From Acidobacteriota bacterium (lineage in GTDB: Bacteria > Acidobacteriota > Terriglobia > Bryobacterales > Bryobacteraceae), in NCBI GenBank assembly GCA_016201205.1, contig JACQDF010000158.1, positions 1 through 64,000 of the forward strand: a stretch of 64,000 nucleotides of DNA, read 5' to 3'. Each line of letters begins with the position of its first letter. Positions within the stretch are counted from its first letter, which is position 1. Under the pieces are notes generated by a model. The model made no database searches, had not been told where the DNA came from, and saw only the letters and a program-made list of their open reading frames with translations. The translations under genes were made by a program, and so were the position numbers. This document shows, in pieces, positions 9,488 through 18,379 of this stretch.

Positions 9488-11305
9488 TCAGCGGTCCACC
9501 CGCGGCGGCGGGATGACCACGTCGGTGCGCTGCTCCTTCATCCGCCGCCCCCGCATGTCGCCAAGATGCGGATGGGTGTAGCGCCGGTTCAGATCAATGG
9601 TGTAGACGGCCGCCGTGCCGCGTTCCTGCGCGATCGAGAGCCGCTCGCCGTCCGGGTCCATGATGTAGGTGGGATGGTCATATCCGCTGGTGACGAGGAA
9701 GATCCTGTTCTCAATGGCGCGCGCCTTGGCCAGCGTCTCGTCGCCGCCCCAGATCGGCAGCAGAATCACTTCCGCGCCCAGCGCGGCCAGCGCCTTGGCC
9801 GGGTCTGAAAAGAACACGTCGTAGCAAATCATGATGCCGACGCGCCCGAAGTCGGTGTCAAAGACGGGAAAGGTGTTGCCCGGCGTCAGGCCACGCTCAT
9901 ATTCTTCGCGGGGCAGGTACACTTTGCGGTACTTGCCCGCCAGCCGCCCTTGGCGGTCGATGAGCACGGCGGTGTTGTAAACGGCGCCGCCTTCGGCCTC
10001 ATAAATGCCGGCGACGATCCAGGAGTTGCGCCGGCGCGCATAGTCGCCCAGCGCGGCCGTCGAGGGTCCTGGTACAGGCTCGGAGACATCGACATAGCTC
10101 CTGCCGGTGCCCACCACGGTCATGCCTTCCGGGAACAGGATCATGTCGAGCCGGCCGGGCGCCGACTGGTCCGCCGCTCGCAAGAAACGCTCGATGTTCT
10201 CTTCGCGCGATTGCGTGCGATCCGGCCGCAGATTGATCGCGGCCACACGCGCCTTGCGGTCGGCCGGCGGCGCGATCTCCTCAAAGCTGACGTCGTCCCA
10301 CCAGACGATCCCGGCGGGAGCGTGGCTTAAGTAAAGCTGAAGCACGACGCCAGCGGCGTTCTCGGGGGCGCGCACCTCGAGCCACGTCCTCGACCAATTC
10401 CCCTCCTCGCGGGCTTGATACACATACTCAGGCTGTCCGCTGCGCTTGCCGCGTGCATCCTGCCAATCGAGGCGCGGCAGAATCTGCCAGGTGGGATGGG
10501 CCACGCCCTGCGTACGGCAATAGGCAGTGAAGCGATACCACGCGTTCGGCTTGATGTCGCGGACCGCATACTCCCAGCCGCCATGCACAGAGGCGTTGTT
10601 ATTGCCGGACACGGCCAGCGACCCTTTGCCGCTTCGGGTGACGGTTTCATCGACATAGACACGCGGCGCAGTGGCCGGACGATGCGACCACAGCTTCCAG
10701 CCGCTGGTCTCGATGCGCACCGGCTCGGAAGACAACGCGGCGCTGAAGAGGCTGAGCAGAATAGCGAGATTCACGCTTCTTATCATACGCCAGCCGCGAA
10801 GCATGTACTCGATGCCGCTGGCGAGCGTCCCCGCCGCCGTGCACACGATCCCCAACGGCGCAAACCACAGCGGCAGCAACTCCGCCGCCACCCCCAGAAT
10901 CGCCACCGCCGAGCCGATCTGCACCCCGGTGCTGATCTTGCCTGTTACGGAAGGCGGAAACCCGGGCTGCTTGACTCGTCGATACAGCACGGCGGCGCCG
11001 AGCAGAATCGCCAGATCGCGTCCAAAGACCAGCGCCACCAGCCACCACGGCGCCAGGTGCGCCACTCCCATCGCAACATAAGCCGCCGCCATCAGCGCCT
11101 TGTCCGCCAGCGGATCCAGATACGCGCCCCAGACGCTGGCCCAGCTCATCCGCCGCGCCAGGTAGCCGTCGAAAAAATCCGTGATTCCAGCGAGGAAGAA
11201 CAGCGCGAGCGACAGGCGATATTCGCCACGCACAATGGCCACCGCGCAAAACGGCGCCAGCCCCAGCCGCGCCAGGCACAGCAGGTTCGGAATATGGCGC
11301 ACCAA
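9488..11305 (-). CDS. In-frame CDP-alcohol phosphatidyltransferase (PgsA-like) + secreted carbon-nitrogen hydrolase (nitrilase) ORF
   Basis: N-terminal DFFDGYLARR...GAYLDPLADK (DGxxAR..GxxxDxxxD); C-terminal nitrilase with GKYRKVYLP and GIMICYD; internal signal-peptide-like MIRSVNLAILLSLFSAALS starts at 10786. Confidence 0.8.
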   Translation of the reverse strand: MVRHIPNLLCLARLGLAPFCAVAIVRGEYRLSLALFFLAGITDFFDGYLARRMSWASVWGAYLDPLADKALMAAAYVAMGVAHLAPWWLVALVFGRDLAILLGAAVLYRRVKQPGFPPSVTGKISTGVQIGSAVAILGVAAELLPLWFAPLGIVCTAAGTLASGIEYMLRGWRMIRSVNLAILLSLFSAALSSEPVRIETSGWKLWSHRPATAPRVYVDETVTRSGKGSLAVSGNNNASVHGGWEYAVRDIKPNAWYRFTAYCRTQGVAHPTWQILPRLDWQDARGKRSGQPEYVYQAREEGNWSRTWLEVRAPENAAGVVLQLYLSHAPAGIVWWDDVSFEEIAPPADRKARVAAINLRPDRTQSREENIERFLRAADQSAPGRLDMILFPEGMTVVGTGRSYVDVSEPVPGPSTAALGDYARRRNSWIVAGIYEAEGGAVYNTAVLIDRQGRLAGKYRKVYLPREEYERGLTPGNTFPVFDTDFGRVGIMICYDVFFSDPAKALAALGAEVILLPIWGGDETLAKARAIENRIFLVTSGYDHPTYIMDPDGERLSIAQERGTAAVYTIDLNRRYTHPHLGDMRGRRMKEQRTDVVIPPPRVDR

Positions 11306-11307
11306 GG

Positions 11308-12198
11308 TCAGGATACGAGCGCGTGGGCCACGCGCGTGGCGAGCTGATCGAAGGTGATCAGCTCATAAAGCGAAGGATCCGACATGATCCGGGCCACCAG
11401 CGCCGTATGCATCGCGTGGCCCGCCCGCTCGGCGATCACCTCGCCCAGCAACGGCTTTCCAACTAACGCCAGGTCCCCGATCAGATCCAGCGCCTTGTGG
11501 CGGCAGCACTCATCCCAATAGCGCAGCCCTCCGCGGTTCAGCACGCCCGTGCTGTCAAAGCAGACGGCGTTGTCCAGGGTCGCCCCGCGAATCAGACCCA
11601 TGTCGCGCATCGCGTCCAGCTCCCAGGAGAATCCGAACGTGCGCGCCGGCGCGATCTCGGCGGCGTAGCTTTCAGGCGTCACTTCCATCTCGATGGACTG
11701 CCGGCCGACAAGCGGGTGGTTGAAGAAAATATCACAGGCCAGCAAGAACGAATCCGCCGGCAGGATGGTGATGCGCTTTCCCTGGGCCTCGACGCTCACC
11801 GGCCGGCGGACGCGCAAATAACGCTTGCGGCGGCGGTAGGTGCGCAGGCCGGCATCCTGAAGCAGCTTGACAAACGGCTCGCCGCTGCCGTCAAGGATCG
11901 GCACCTCGAGGTTGTCGATCTCGACGTACGCGTTGTCGATTCCCATGCTGTAGAACACGCTGAGCAGATGCTCCGTCGTCGAGATCAGCACGCCTTGCCG
12001 CATCAGGCTGGTGGCATAACTGACGCGCGCCACGTACCGCCAGCTCGCCGGAATCTGGAAGCGGTCCAGATCTGTTCGAACAAAGACGATGCCGGTCGAG
12101 GGAGGCGCAGGAGTGATTCGAATCCACGCCGGAACACCATGGTGGAGGCCGACGCCTTGCGCTTCCACGGCCCTCAGGACAGTGGTTTCAAATCGCAC
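11308..12198 (-). CDS. lpxC: UDP-3-O-acyl-N-acetylglucosamine deacetylase
   Basis: STTEHLLSVFYSMGIDNAYVEIDNLEVPILDGSGEPFV; RYWDECCRHKALDLIGDLALVGKPLLG. Confidence 0.93.
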   Translation of the reverse strand: MRFETTVLRAVEAQGVGLHHGVPAWIRITPAPPSTGIVFVRTDLDRFQIPASWRYVARVSYATSLMRQGVLISTTEHLLSVFYSMGIDNAYVEIDNLEVPILDGSGEPFVKLLQDAGLRTYRRRKRYLRVRRPVSVEAQGKRITILPADSFLLACDIFFNHPLVGRQSIEMEVTPESYAAEIAPARTFGFSWELDAMRDMGLIRGATLDNAVCFDSTGVLNRGGLRYWDECCRHKALDLIGDLALVGKPLLGEVIAERAGHAMHTALVARIMSDPSLYELITFDQLATRVAHALVS

Positions 12199-12371
12199 CG
12201 GAGGCCTCCTGACGGGGAGATAGGGCAGGACGCACCAAGCAAGTCATTATGCCAGAACGAGTTACGGATGTCACCTGTGTCATTTTTGCAACACTAAGCG
12301 CTCAGGCTGTTGCAGATACGATGCAGATTCGAGCCTGGACACGGGCCGGAGGCCTATGCTACCAAAGGGCA

Positions 12372-14948
12372 ATGCCCGCCAAGCGCTTGTTTCTGATCGA
12401 TGCATTCGGCTTCATCTTCCGTGCTTACCACGCCCGGGCGCGCAGCGGGGGTCCTCCCATGCGTACGAGCAAGGGGCTTTCCACTGAGGCGATCTACATC
12501 TTCCACAACATGATGCGGCGGCTGGCAACGGCTTTCCAGCCCGACTCGATGGCGGTGGTTTTTGAAAGCAAGGGAAAAACTTTTCGGGAGCAATCGTTCG
12601 CCGAATATAAGGCCAACCGGGTAGAGATGCCGCCGGACTTGGCCGAGCAGCTCCCATATATCCGCAAGCTATTGGAAGCGCAGAAGATCCCTATACTCGA
12701 GGCGGAAGGTTTTGAGGCCGACGATGTCATCGGCGCGATCTCGAAAGGCGCGGCCGGGCAGGGGATCGAGGTCATGATCGTCTCGAGTGACAAGGACATG
12801 CTCCAGCTTGTGAATGATCATGTGCGCATGCTGAACCCGATGAAGGATGACATGGTGTACGACATCGGCGGCGCCACCGAGTTCATGGGGGTGGCGCCCG
12901 ATCAGATCCCGGATCTGCTGGCTCTGAAAGGAGATGCGATCGACAACATCCCTGGCGCTCCGGGCATTGGCGACAAGGGGGCCAAGGACATCATCCAGCG
13001 TTTTGGCTCGGTCGAGCAGGCCCTGGATCGAGCCGGGGAAATTGCGAAACGAACCCAGCGCGACAGCCTGATTCGCCACAAGGACCAGATCCTGTTAAGC
13101 AAACGCCTGGCCACCATCGACACTTCCGTCCCAGTCCAGTGGAAGCTGGAGGATTTTTCCATTGCGGAGCCGGACACGGCGGAACTCAAGAAACTGTACC
13201 GTGAGCTCGAGTTCTTCAGCCTGCTGAAAGACCTGGGGCCATCGGAAGATTCGACCGTGGGGGACTGGGGTACGCTCGATGGCGATGAGGCAGTGCGGGC
13301 ATGGGTGAGCAAGCTTGACCGGGCGAAGCCTCTTGCGTTCGCTCTCTCGGCGGCGGCCGATGGCGAGCTGCACTTCGAGTCGATGATCGGCCTGGCGCAA
13401 ACGCCGCGGGAAGGTCGCGCGGTCCCGGCCCGCTGCTTCGAGCGCCTCAGCGAAGCACTGGGGGATGCGTCCTGGCCCAAGATGACGCACAACTGGAAGA
13501 GCGTGCAGTTGGAGCTCAGCCGGCAGGGGATTGAGGCGCGCGGCGTGGTGCGCGACACGATGCTCGAAGCGTTCCTGCTTTCGCCGGATGCATACGCCGC
13601 CGATCTCGGCAAGCTCTCCGAGCGCTATCTGAACCGGGCGCTGAGCCCCGCGGTCGAGCGGCGCGCCTGCGCGATTGCCGAACTGGCGGAGCCGCTCGGA
13701 GAGCAGATGGCGGACAAGCCTGAGATGGCCAGGCTGTATCGCGAAGTCGAATTGCCGCTGGCCGCCGTGCTGGCTCGCATGGAAGCCGCTGGCATCCGCA
13801 TTGAGACGGCGCAACTGGGCCGGCTGAGCGCCCGCATGGACGCTGAGATCCGGCGGCTGAGCGCGGAAATTCACGACCTGGCCGGGCACGCCTTCAATAT
13901 CAACTCCCCGCAACAATTGGGCAAGATCTTGTTTGAGGAGCTGGGACTGCCGGTTCCGGTGAAATATGGCAAAGGGAAGCAGATTTCGACGGCGGCGGAT
14001 GTGCTGGAGGAGCTGGCCGAAGCGTATCCGATCGCCGGCAAAGTGCTCGAATACCGGCAGCTTGCGAAGCTGAAGGGCACTTACGTCGATGCGCTGCCGC
14101 AGTGGATCGACCCGCGCACGGGCCGGCTGCACACGTCGTTTCATCAAACGGGCGCGGCCACCGGGCGGCTGTCGAGCTCTGATCCGAATCTGCAAAACAT
14201 TCCCATCCGGACCGAGCTGGGCCGTGAGATCCGCGCGGCCTTCGTGCCCGAGCCGGGATGGAAGCTGCTGGCGGCCGATTACTCGCAGATCGAATTGCGG
14301 CTGCTGGCGCACGTTTCCGGCGACCCGGTCCTGGTGGACGCGTTCCGCAGAGGCGAAGACATCCACACGCGAACCGCGTGCGAGGTGTTCGGCGTCACGC
14401 CGGAGCAGATGAACCCTGACATGCGGCGGATGGCCAAGGCGGTAAACTTCGGGATTGTGTATGGCCAGACGCCGTTCGGATTGTCGATGCAGCTCGGCAT
14501 TACGCGCCAGCAGGCCGAGCTGTTCATCCGGAATTACTTCGAGCGCTACCAGGGCGTGAAGGCGTTCATCGACGAGACGATTGCGGAGGTGCGGCGGACG
14601 GGTGTTTCCAGGACGATGTTCGGCCGCGAGAGGCCGATTCCGGACATGAACAGCCGCAATCCGGCCGCGCGCGGATTCGCCGAGCGAACGGCGGTGAACA
14701 CTCCGCTGCAAGGCGCGGCCGCGGATCTGATGAAGATGGCGATGATCAGCATTGACAGGCAATTGGAACAGGGTTTCCGGGCGCGGCTGCTGTTGCAGGT
14801 GCACGACGAGCTGGTGCTGGAAGCGCCGCCCGGGGAAATCGAGAAGGCAGCGGCAATGGTGAAACACGAGATGGAAAGCGTGCGCGAGCTGTCGGTGCCG
14901 CTGGTGGCCGAGACGGGCATTGGAGAGAACTGGCGTGACGCGAAATAA
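12372..14948 (+). CDS. polA: DNA polymerase I
   Basis: MPAKRLFLIDAFGFIFRAYHA 5'-3' exonuclease N-term; ADYSQIELRLLAHVS, RRMAKAVNFGIVYG, LLQVHDELVLEAP. Confidence 0.95.
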   Translation: MPAKRLFLIDAFGFIFRAYHARARSGGPPMRTSKGLSTEAIYIFHNMMRRLATAFQPDSMAVVFESKGKTFREQSFAEYKANRVEMPPDLAEQLPYIRKLLEAQKIPILEAEGFEADDVIGAISKGAAGQGIEVMIVSSDKDMLQLVNDHVRMLNPMKDDMVYDIGGATEFMGVAPDQIPDLLALKGDAIDNIPGAPGIGDKGAKDIIQRFGSVEQALDRAGEIAKRTQRDSLIRHKDQILLSKRLATIDTSVPVQWKLEDFSIAEPDTAELKKLYRELEFFSLLKDLGPSEDSTVGDWGTLDGDEAVRAWVSKLDRAKPLAFALSAAADGELHFESMIGLAQTPREGRAVPARCFERLSEALGDASWPKMTHNWKSVQLELSRQGIEARGVVRDTMLEAFLLSPDAYAADLGKLSERYLNRALSPAVERRACAIAELAEPLGEQMADKPEMARLYREVELPLAAVLARMEAAGIRIETAQLGRLSARMDAEIRRLSAEIHDLAGHAFNINSPQQLGKILFEELGLPVPVKYGKGKQISTAADVLEELAEAYPIAGKVLEYRQLAKLKGTYVDALPQWIDPRTGRLHTSFHQTGAATGRLSSSDPNLQNIPIRTELGREIRAAFVPEPGWKLLAADYSQIELRLLAHVSGDPVLVDAFRRGEDIHTRTACEVFGVTPEQMNPDMRRMAKAVNFGIVYGQTPFGLSMQLGITRQQAELFIRNYFERYQGVKAFIDETIAEVRRTGVSRTMFGRERPIPDMNSRNPAARGFAERTAVNTPLQGAAADLMKMAMISIDRQLEQGFRARLLLQVHDELVLEAPPGEIEKAAAMVKHEMESVRELSVPLVAETGIGENWRDAK

Positions 14949-15567
14949 ATGGCTGCCGGCGGCCATGCTGCTGGCCGCGTGTGGAGGCGGGCCGGAAACG
15001 AAAAAAGCCGCAGCGCCGCCGGAGAAAGCGCCGCTGCCCGATGTGTACAAGGTAAAGCTCGACACCAGCAAAGGCGACATCGTGGTCGAGGTCAACAAGG
15101 AATGGTCCCCGCGCGCCGCCGGGCGTTTCTTCGAGCTGGTGCAGGCCGGCGCCTACGACGGCTCGCGCTTCCATCGCGTGATTCGCGGGTTTGTCGCTCA
15201 GTTCGGCATTCACGCCGATCCCAGGCAGGGGCAGTTGTGGCGCGATCTGCGCTTTCCCGATGAGCCGGTGAAGCTCTCGAACAAGCGTGGGACGCTGAGT
15301 TTTGCCCATAGCGGGCCGCACACGCGGGCGGTGCAGGTGTTCATCAACCTGCGCGACAACCGAACACTCGACAAGCAAAGCTTTCCGGCGTTCGGGCGTA
15401 TAGTCGAGGGCCTCGAGGTGGCGGACAGGCTGGCGTCCCTCTATGGCGAGCTTGCACCGAAGGGCGCCGGGCCGGATGGCGTGAAGGCGGAACTGGAAGG
15501 GAACGCGTATCTGGAGCGGGAGTTTCCGCGCCTGGATTACATTAGGAAGGCAGTGGTGGTGCCGTAG
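14935..15567 (+). CDS. Lipoprotein cyclophilin-type peptidyl-prolyl cis-trans isomerase
   Basis: LLAACGGG lipobox-like; GRFFELVQAGAYDGSRFHRVIRGFVAQFG; GTG start chosen at 14935 (upstream ATG 14920 possible). Confidence 0.85.
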   Translation: MTRNKWLPAAMLLAACGGGPETKKAAAPPEKAPLPDVYKVKLDTSKGDIVVEVNKEWSPRAAGRFFELVQAGAYDGSRFHRVIRGFVAQFGIHADPRQGQLWRDLRFPDEPVKLSNKRGTLSFAHSGPHTRAVQVFINLRDNRTLDKQSFPAFGRIVEGLEVADRLASLYGELAPKGAGPDGVKAELEGNAYLEREFPRLDYIRKAVVVP

Positions 15568-17685
15568 ATGGCTTCGAAAGCCAGCGAAGCGAAGATCCGG
15601 GCGTCGATCGAGCGTGAGGTGATCCGCCCTGTGTTTGCGCCGCACCTCAGGAAGACGAAGGATGCCTCGCTGCCGCCGGTCATTCTGGCGAACCGGCGCA
15701 CCCGGGCGATGCAAAGAATCCTCGAGGCGCTGGTCTCGCGCGGCTCGGCCAAGGCGCCGCCCAAGCTGATCGAGGAGGTGAACGACCTGGTGCGCCGCTG
15801 GGCCGCCGAATCCTTTGCCGACAGCTTCGCAGGCGTGGAAGAGTTCGAGATTCGCGCTGCCGATGAGCGGGATCTTGTGCTGGCGGAGGAATCGGGCGAT
15901 GAAACGAAGCTCCTGCGCATCCTCGATCAGCGTTACCGCGAACGAGTCAGGAAAGAGTACGGCACCATCGAGCTGCGCGGGGTCCAGACAAATCATCGCG
16001 TCTGGCTGGATCTGGAGCAGATTTATGTGCCGCTTCGCCTGAAGAGAAGTCCTCTGCTGGAGGAGGAGGGCGGATTCCTGCCCGGAGAGGAGTCCGTGCC
16101 GGCAGAGGAGGCGCTGGAAAAGCACAAGCGCCTGCTGATCGTCGGGGCTCCGGGAAGCGGCAAATCGACTCTGGCCGGTTATTTCGCCACCAGGCTGGCG
16201 GCCGGGACGCCGCTGCCGCTGGTGGTGACGGTGCGCGCGATCAATTCCATTTCTCTGACCGCGCCAGGTCTTGCCAAACAGCTTGAAGTGGATGAGCGCC
16301 TGGTGCGGCATGCGCTCGAGGAGCAAACGTGCGTGTTGCTGGTGGACGGAGCCGACGAGGCGCCCGAAAGGCTGCGCGCCCAACTGACTTCCGCAATCGA
16401 GGGGTTGGCGAGAAGGCATCCGGAAGTGCAAATCGTGGTGACCAGCCGGCCCGCCGGATCACCGGGCGAAGTGGAGAAGAGTTTTCCGGGCTTCGAAGCT
16501 TTTCATCTGGCTGACTTTGGCTCCAAGGATGTCGAGAGATTCGTCGACAAGTGGTGCCTGGCGGCGGAAACGAGCGTGCGGAGCGACCGCTCGCAGGCGG
16601 AGCGGGACGCACGCAAGGCTGCCGAGGACCTGAAGGTGCGCATCCGCAAAAGCCGCTCCGTGCAGCGCATTGTAGTGAACCCCTTGCTGGCGACGATCGT
16701 CTGCGTCGTGCACCGGTTCCTGGGAAAGTTTGTTCCCGAGCATCGCGCGGTTCTGTACGAGAAGTGCACCGATGCGCTGCTCTATGAGTGGGACCGGGCG
16801 AAGTTTCATGAGGGCGCGGCCATCGGCGAACTGGATGCCCGGCAGAAGCGGACTCTGCTGATGGGAGTGGCGCGCGCATTGCACGAATCGCACGAGGCGG
16901 AGATTGCCGAGAAAGATGTCATCAGGCACTTCCGCAAGACTTTGCCGGCGATCGGCAAGTCGAGTCTGGATGCCAAGGCGTTGGTGACGCAGATCCGGGA
17001 CCGCAGCGGGCTGTTAGTCGAGCGGCGGCCGGGCTTCTTCACGTTTTCGCACCTTACGTTTCAGGAGTACCTGACAGCTCTCGACATGGTCGCCAGGCGG
17101 GAATGGGCAGGTCTCGCCTCGCACTATGACAACCGATGGTGGCACGAGGTGATCGCCCTTGCCGCGGGCGCCGAGGGAAGCGACGCCGGGGCAATTGTGA
17201 CAAAACTGCTGGCAAAGCAGGATCCTGCCGCCGTGATTCTCGCGGCGACGTGCCTGGAGACGGCGATTCAGGTGCCGCTGAAGCTGCGGCAGAGGGTGGA
17301 AAACGAAATCGGCAAGCTGATTCCGCCGCGGGATCATAAGACGGTGAGAATGCTTGTCAACGTAGGCGACGTCGCAGCGCCGCTCTTGATGAAGACTTTG
17401 CCAACGTCGGAAGGGCGGGCGAGAAGCTTGATTCTGCTTGCCCTTCTGGATATCGACTACGAGCCTGCAATCCCGGCGATTGCAGCGTGTGTCCCGGACG
17501 AAAGCCCGTCGCACTTCCGGAATCTGACGATCGGCGAATTCGCCGCTACGATTCTGGGTGTCAAGGGCAGTTTGTATTCGACCGTCGCCAGGGCCGCCAT
17601 TGCGGATGCCCTGCAAGCGCGCATGGTCAAGAAAGCTTTGCCTGCGGGCAAGCGGCGTTCCAGGCCCGTAAGAAGCACTGCGTAA
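15568..17685 (+). CDS. NACHT-domain STAND NTPase (bacterial NLR-related) with C-terminal helical repeats
   Basis: Walker A LLIVGAPGSGKST; Walker B CVLLVDGADEAPE; sensor-like QIVVTSRPAG; FSHLTFQEYLTAL; N-terminal RVRKEYGTIELRG...QIYVPLRL linker. Confidence 0.85.
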   Translation: MASKASEAKIRASIEREVIRPVFAPHLRKTKDASLPPVILANRRTRAMQRILEALVSRGSAKAPPKLIEEVNDLVRRWAAESFADSFAGVEEFEIRAADERDLVLAEESGDETKLLRILDQRYRERVRKEYGTIELRGVQTNHRVWLDLEQIYVPLRLKRSPLLEEEGGFLPGEESVPAEEALEKHKRLLIVGAPGSGKSTLAGYFATRLAAGTPLPLVVTVRAINSISLTAPGLAKQLEVDERLVRHALEEQTCVLLVDGADEAPERLRAQLTSAIEGLARRHPEVQIVVTSRPAGSPGEVEKSFPGFEAFHLADFGSKDVERFVDKWCLAAETSVRSDRSQAERDARKAAEDLKVRIRKSRSVQRIVVNPLLATIVCVVHRFLGKFVPEHRAVLYEKCTDALLYEWDRAKFHEGAAIGELDARQKRTLLMGVARALHESHEAEIAEKDVIRHFRKTLPAIGKSSLDAKALVTQIRDRSGLLVERRPGFFTFSHLTFQEYLTALDMVARREWAGLASHYDNRWWHEVIALAAGAEGSDAGAIVTKLLAKQDPAAVILAATCLETAIQVPLKLRQRVENEIGKLIPPRDHKTVRMLVNVGDVAAPLLMKTLPTSEGRARSLILLALLDIDYEPAIPAIAACVPDESPSHFRNLTIGEFAATILGVKGSLYSTVARAAIADALQARMVKKALPAGKRRSRPVRSTA

Positions 17686-18379
17686 GCGCCGCCGAATAGA
17701 ACATTTTCCGATCGCGAACGCGCGCCAGGTGATCTTTGGCCTGCTTCAACCCGGATCTCCTGTTCTTCCTGAACGCACCGATGCATGTGTTCACCTGCTG
17801 AATCACCCCGAACTCGACGTGCATTCTGCGATGGCGTACGAGCGGTTTGCGGTTGAGGTCAAAGTCCGTAATGGTCACGTTGGTGTCCGAATCGGCCTTG
17901 CGTGCATTCACTGATCCGTCCTGCTGAAACTGGAGGCGCTTCGAGGGGTCCTTGCTGCCGTCCGGGCGGAGGTAGCTTCCTTTGTCGGGCCACTTGTCGC
18001 TCTTGGCGCCATTGCAGCCGCCGCAGGCAAGGAAATAGTTGTTCCAGTTATAGGCCAGCGTCGGGAAAAGACTCTTGGGCTTGAAATGCTCGACCTGGCC
18101 CTCGCGCTTCGAGCCGATGGGATGCTCGCAGTAAGCGCATTTGTCGTTCGACATTGCGGCGAGCTGCGGCTTGGCGGCGCCCCAGATCGTCGGGAATTTT
18201 TTCTTCTTTAGTGTGTCTCCGGCAAACTCGGAAAAGACCTTCGCTTTCCGCTTTGCCAACGGCTGCTTCTCGAACGTCCTGGCCGCTTTCTTGAACTTCT
18301 TTACATTCGGCAGGGCCTTGCTCACCTTCTGCGGCCAGTCCGCGGGCGCCTTGACATTCTTGCGACTGAGCCGGATCAT
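17627..18379 (-). CDS. HNH endonuclease, PtuB/TIGR02646-like
   Basis: CAYCEHPIGSKREGQVEHFKPKSLFPTLAYNWNNYFLACGGCNGAKSDKWP. Confidence 0.85.
   Translation of the reverse strand: MIRLSRKNVKAPADWPQKVSKALPNVKKFKKAARTFEKQPLAKRKAKVFSEFAGDTLKKKKFPTIWGAAKPQLAAMSNDKCAYCEHPIGSKREGQVEHFKPKSLFPTLAYNWNNYFLACGGCNGAKSDKWPDKGSYLRPDGSKDPSKRLQFQQDGSVNARKADSDTNVTITDFDLNRKPLVRHRRMHVEFGVIQQVNTCIGAFRKNRRSGLKQAKDHLARVRDRKMFYSAALTQCFLRAWNAACPQAKLS

Noticed and set aside
12110-12130. GATTCGAATCC, tRNA T-loop-like string
   Set aside because: Lies within lpxC coding sequence and no cloverleaf could be drawn around it.
13095-16431. 667-aa and 561-aa minus-strand ORFs (13095-15098, 14746-16431)
   Set aside because: Antisense shadows of polA, the cyclophilin and the NACHT gene; no domain-like sequence.
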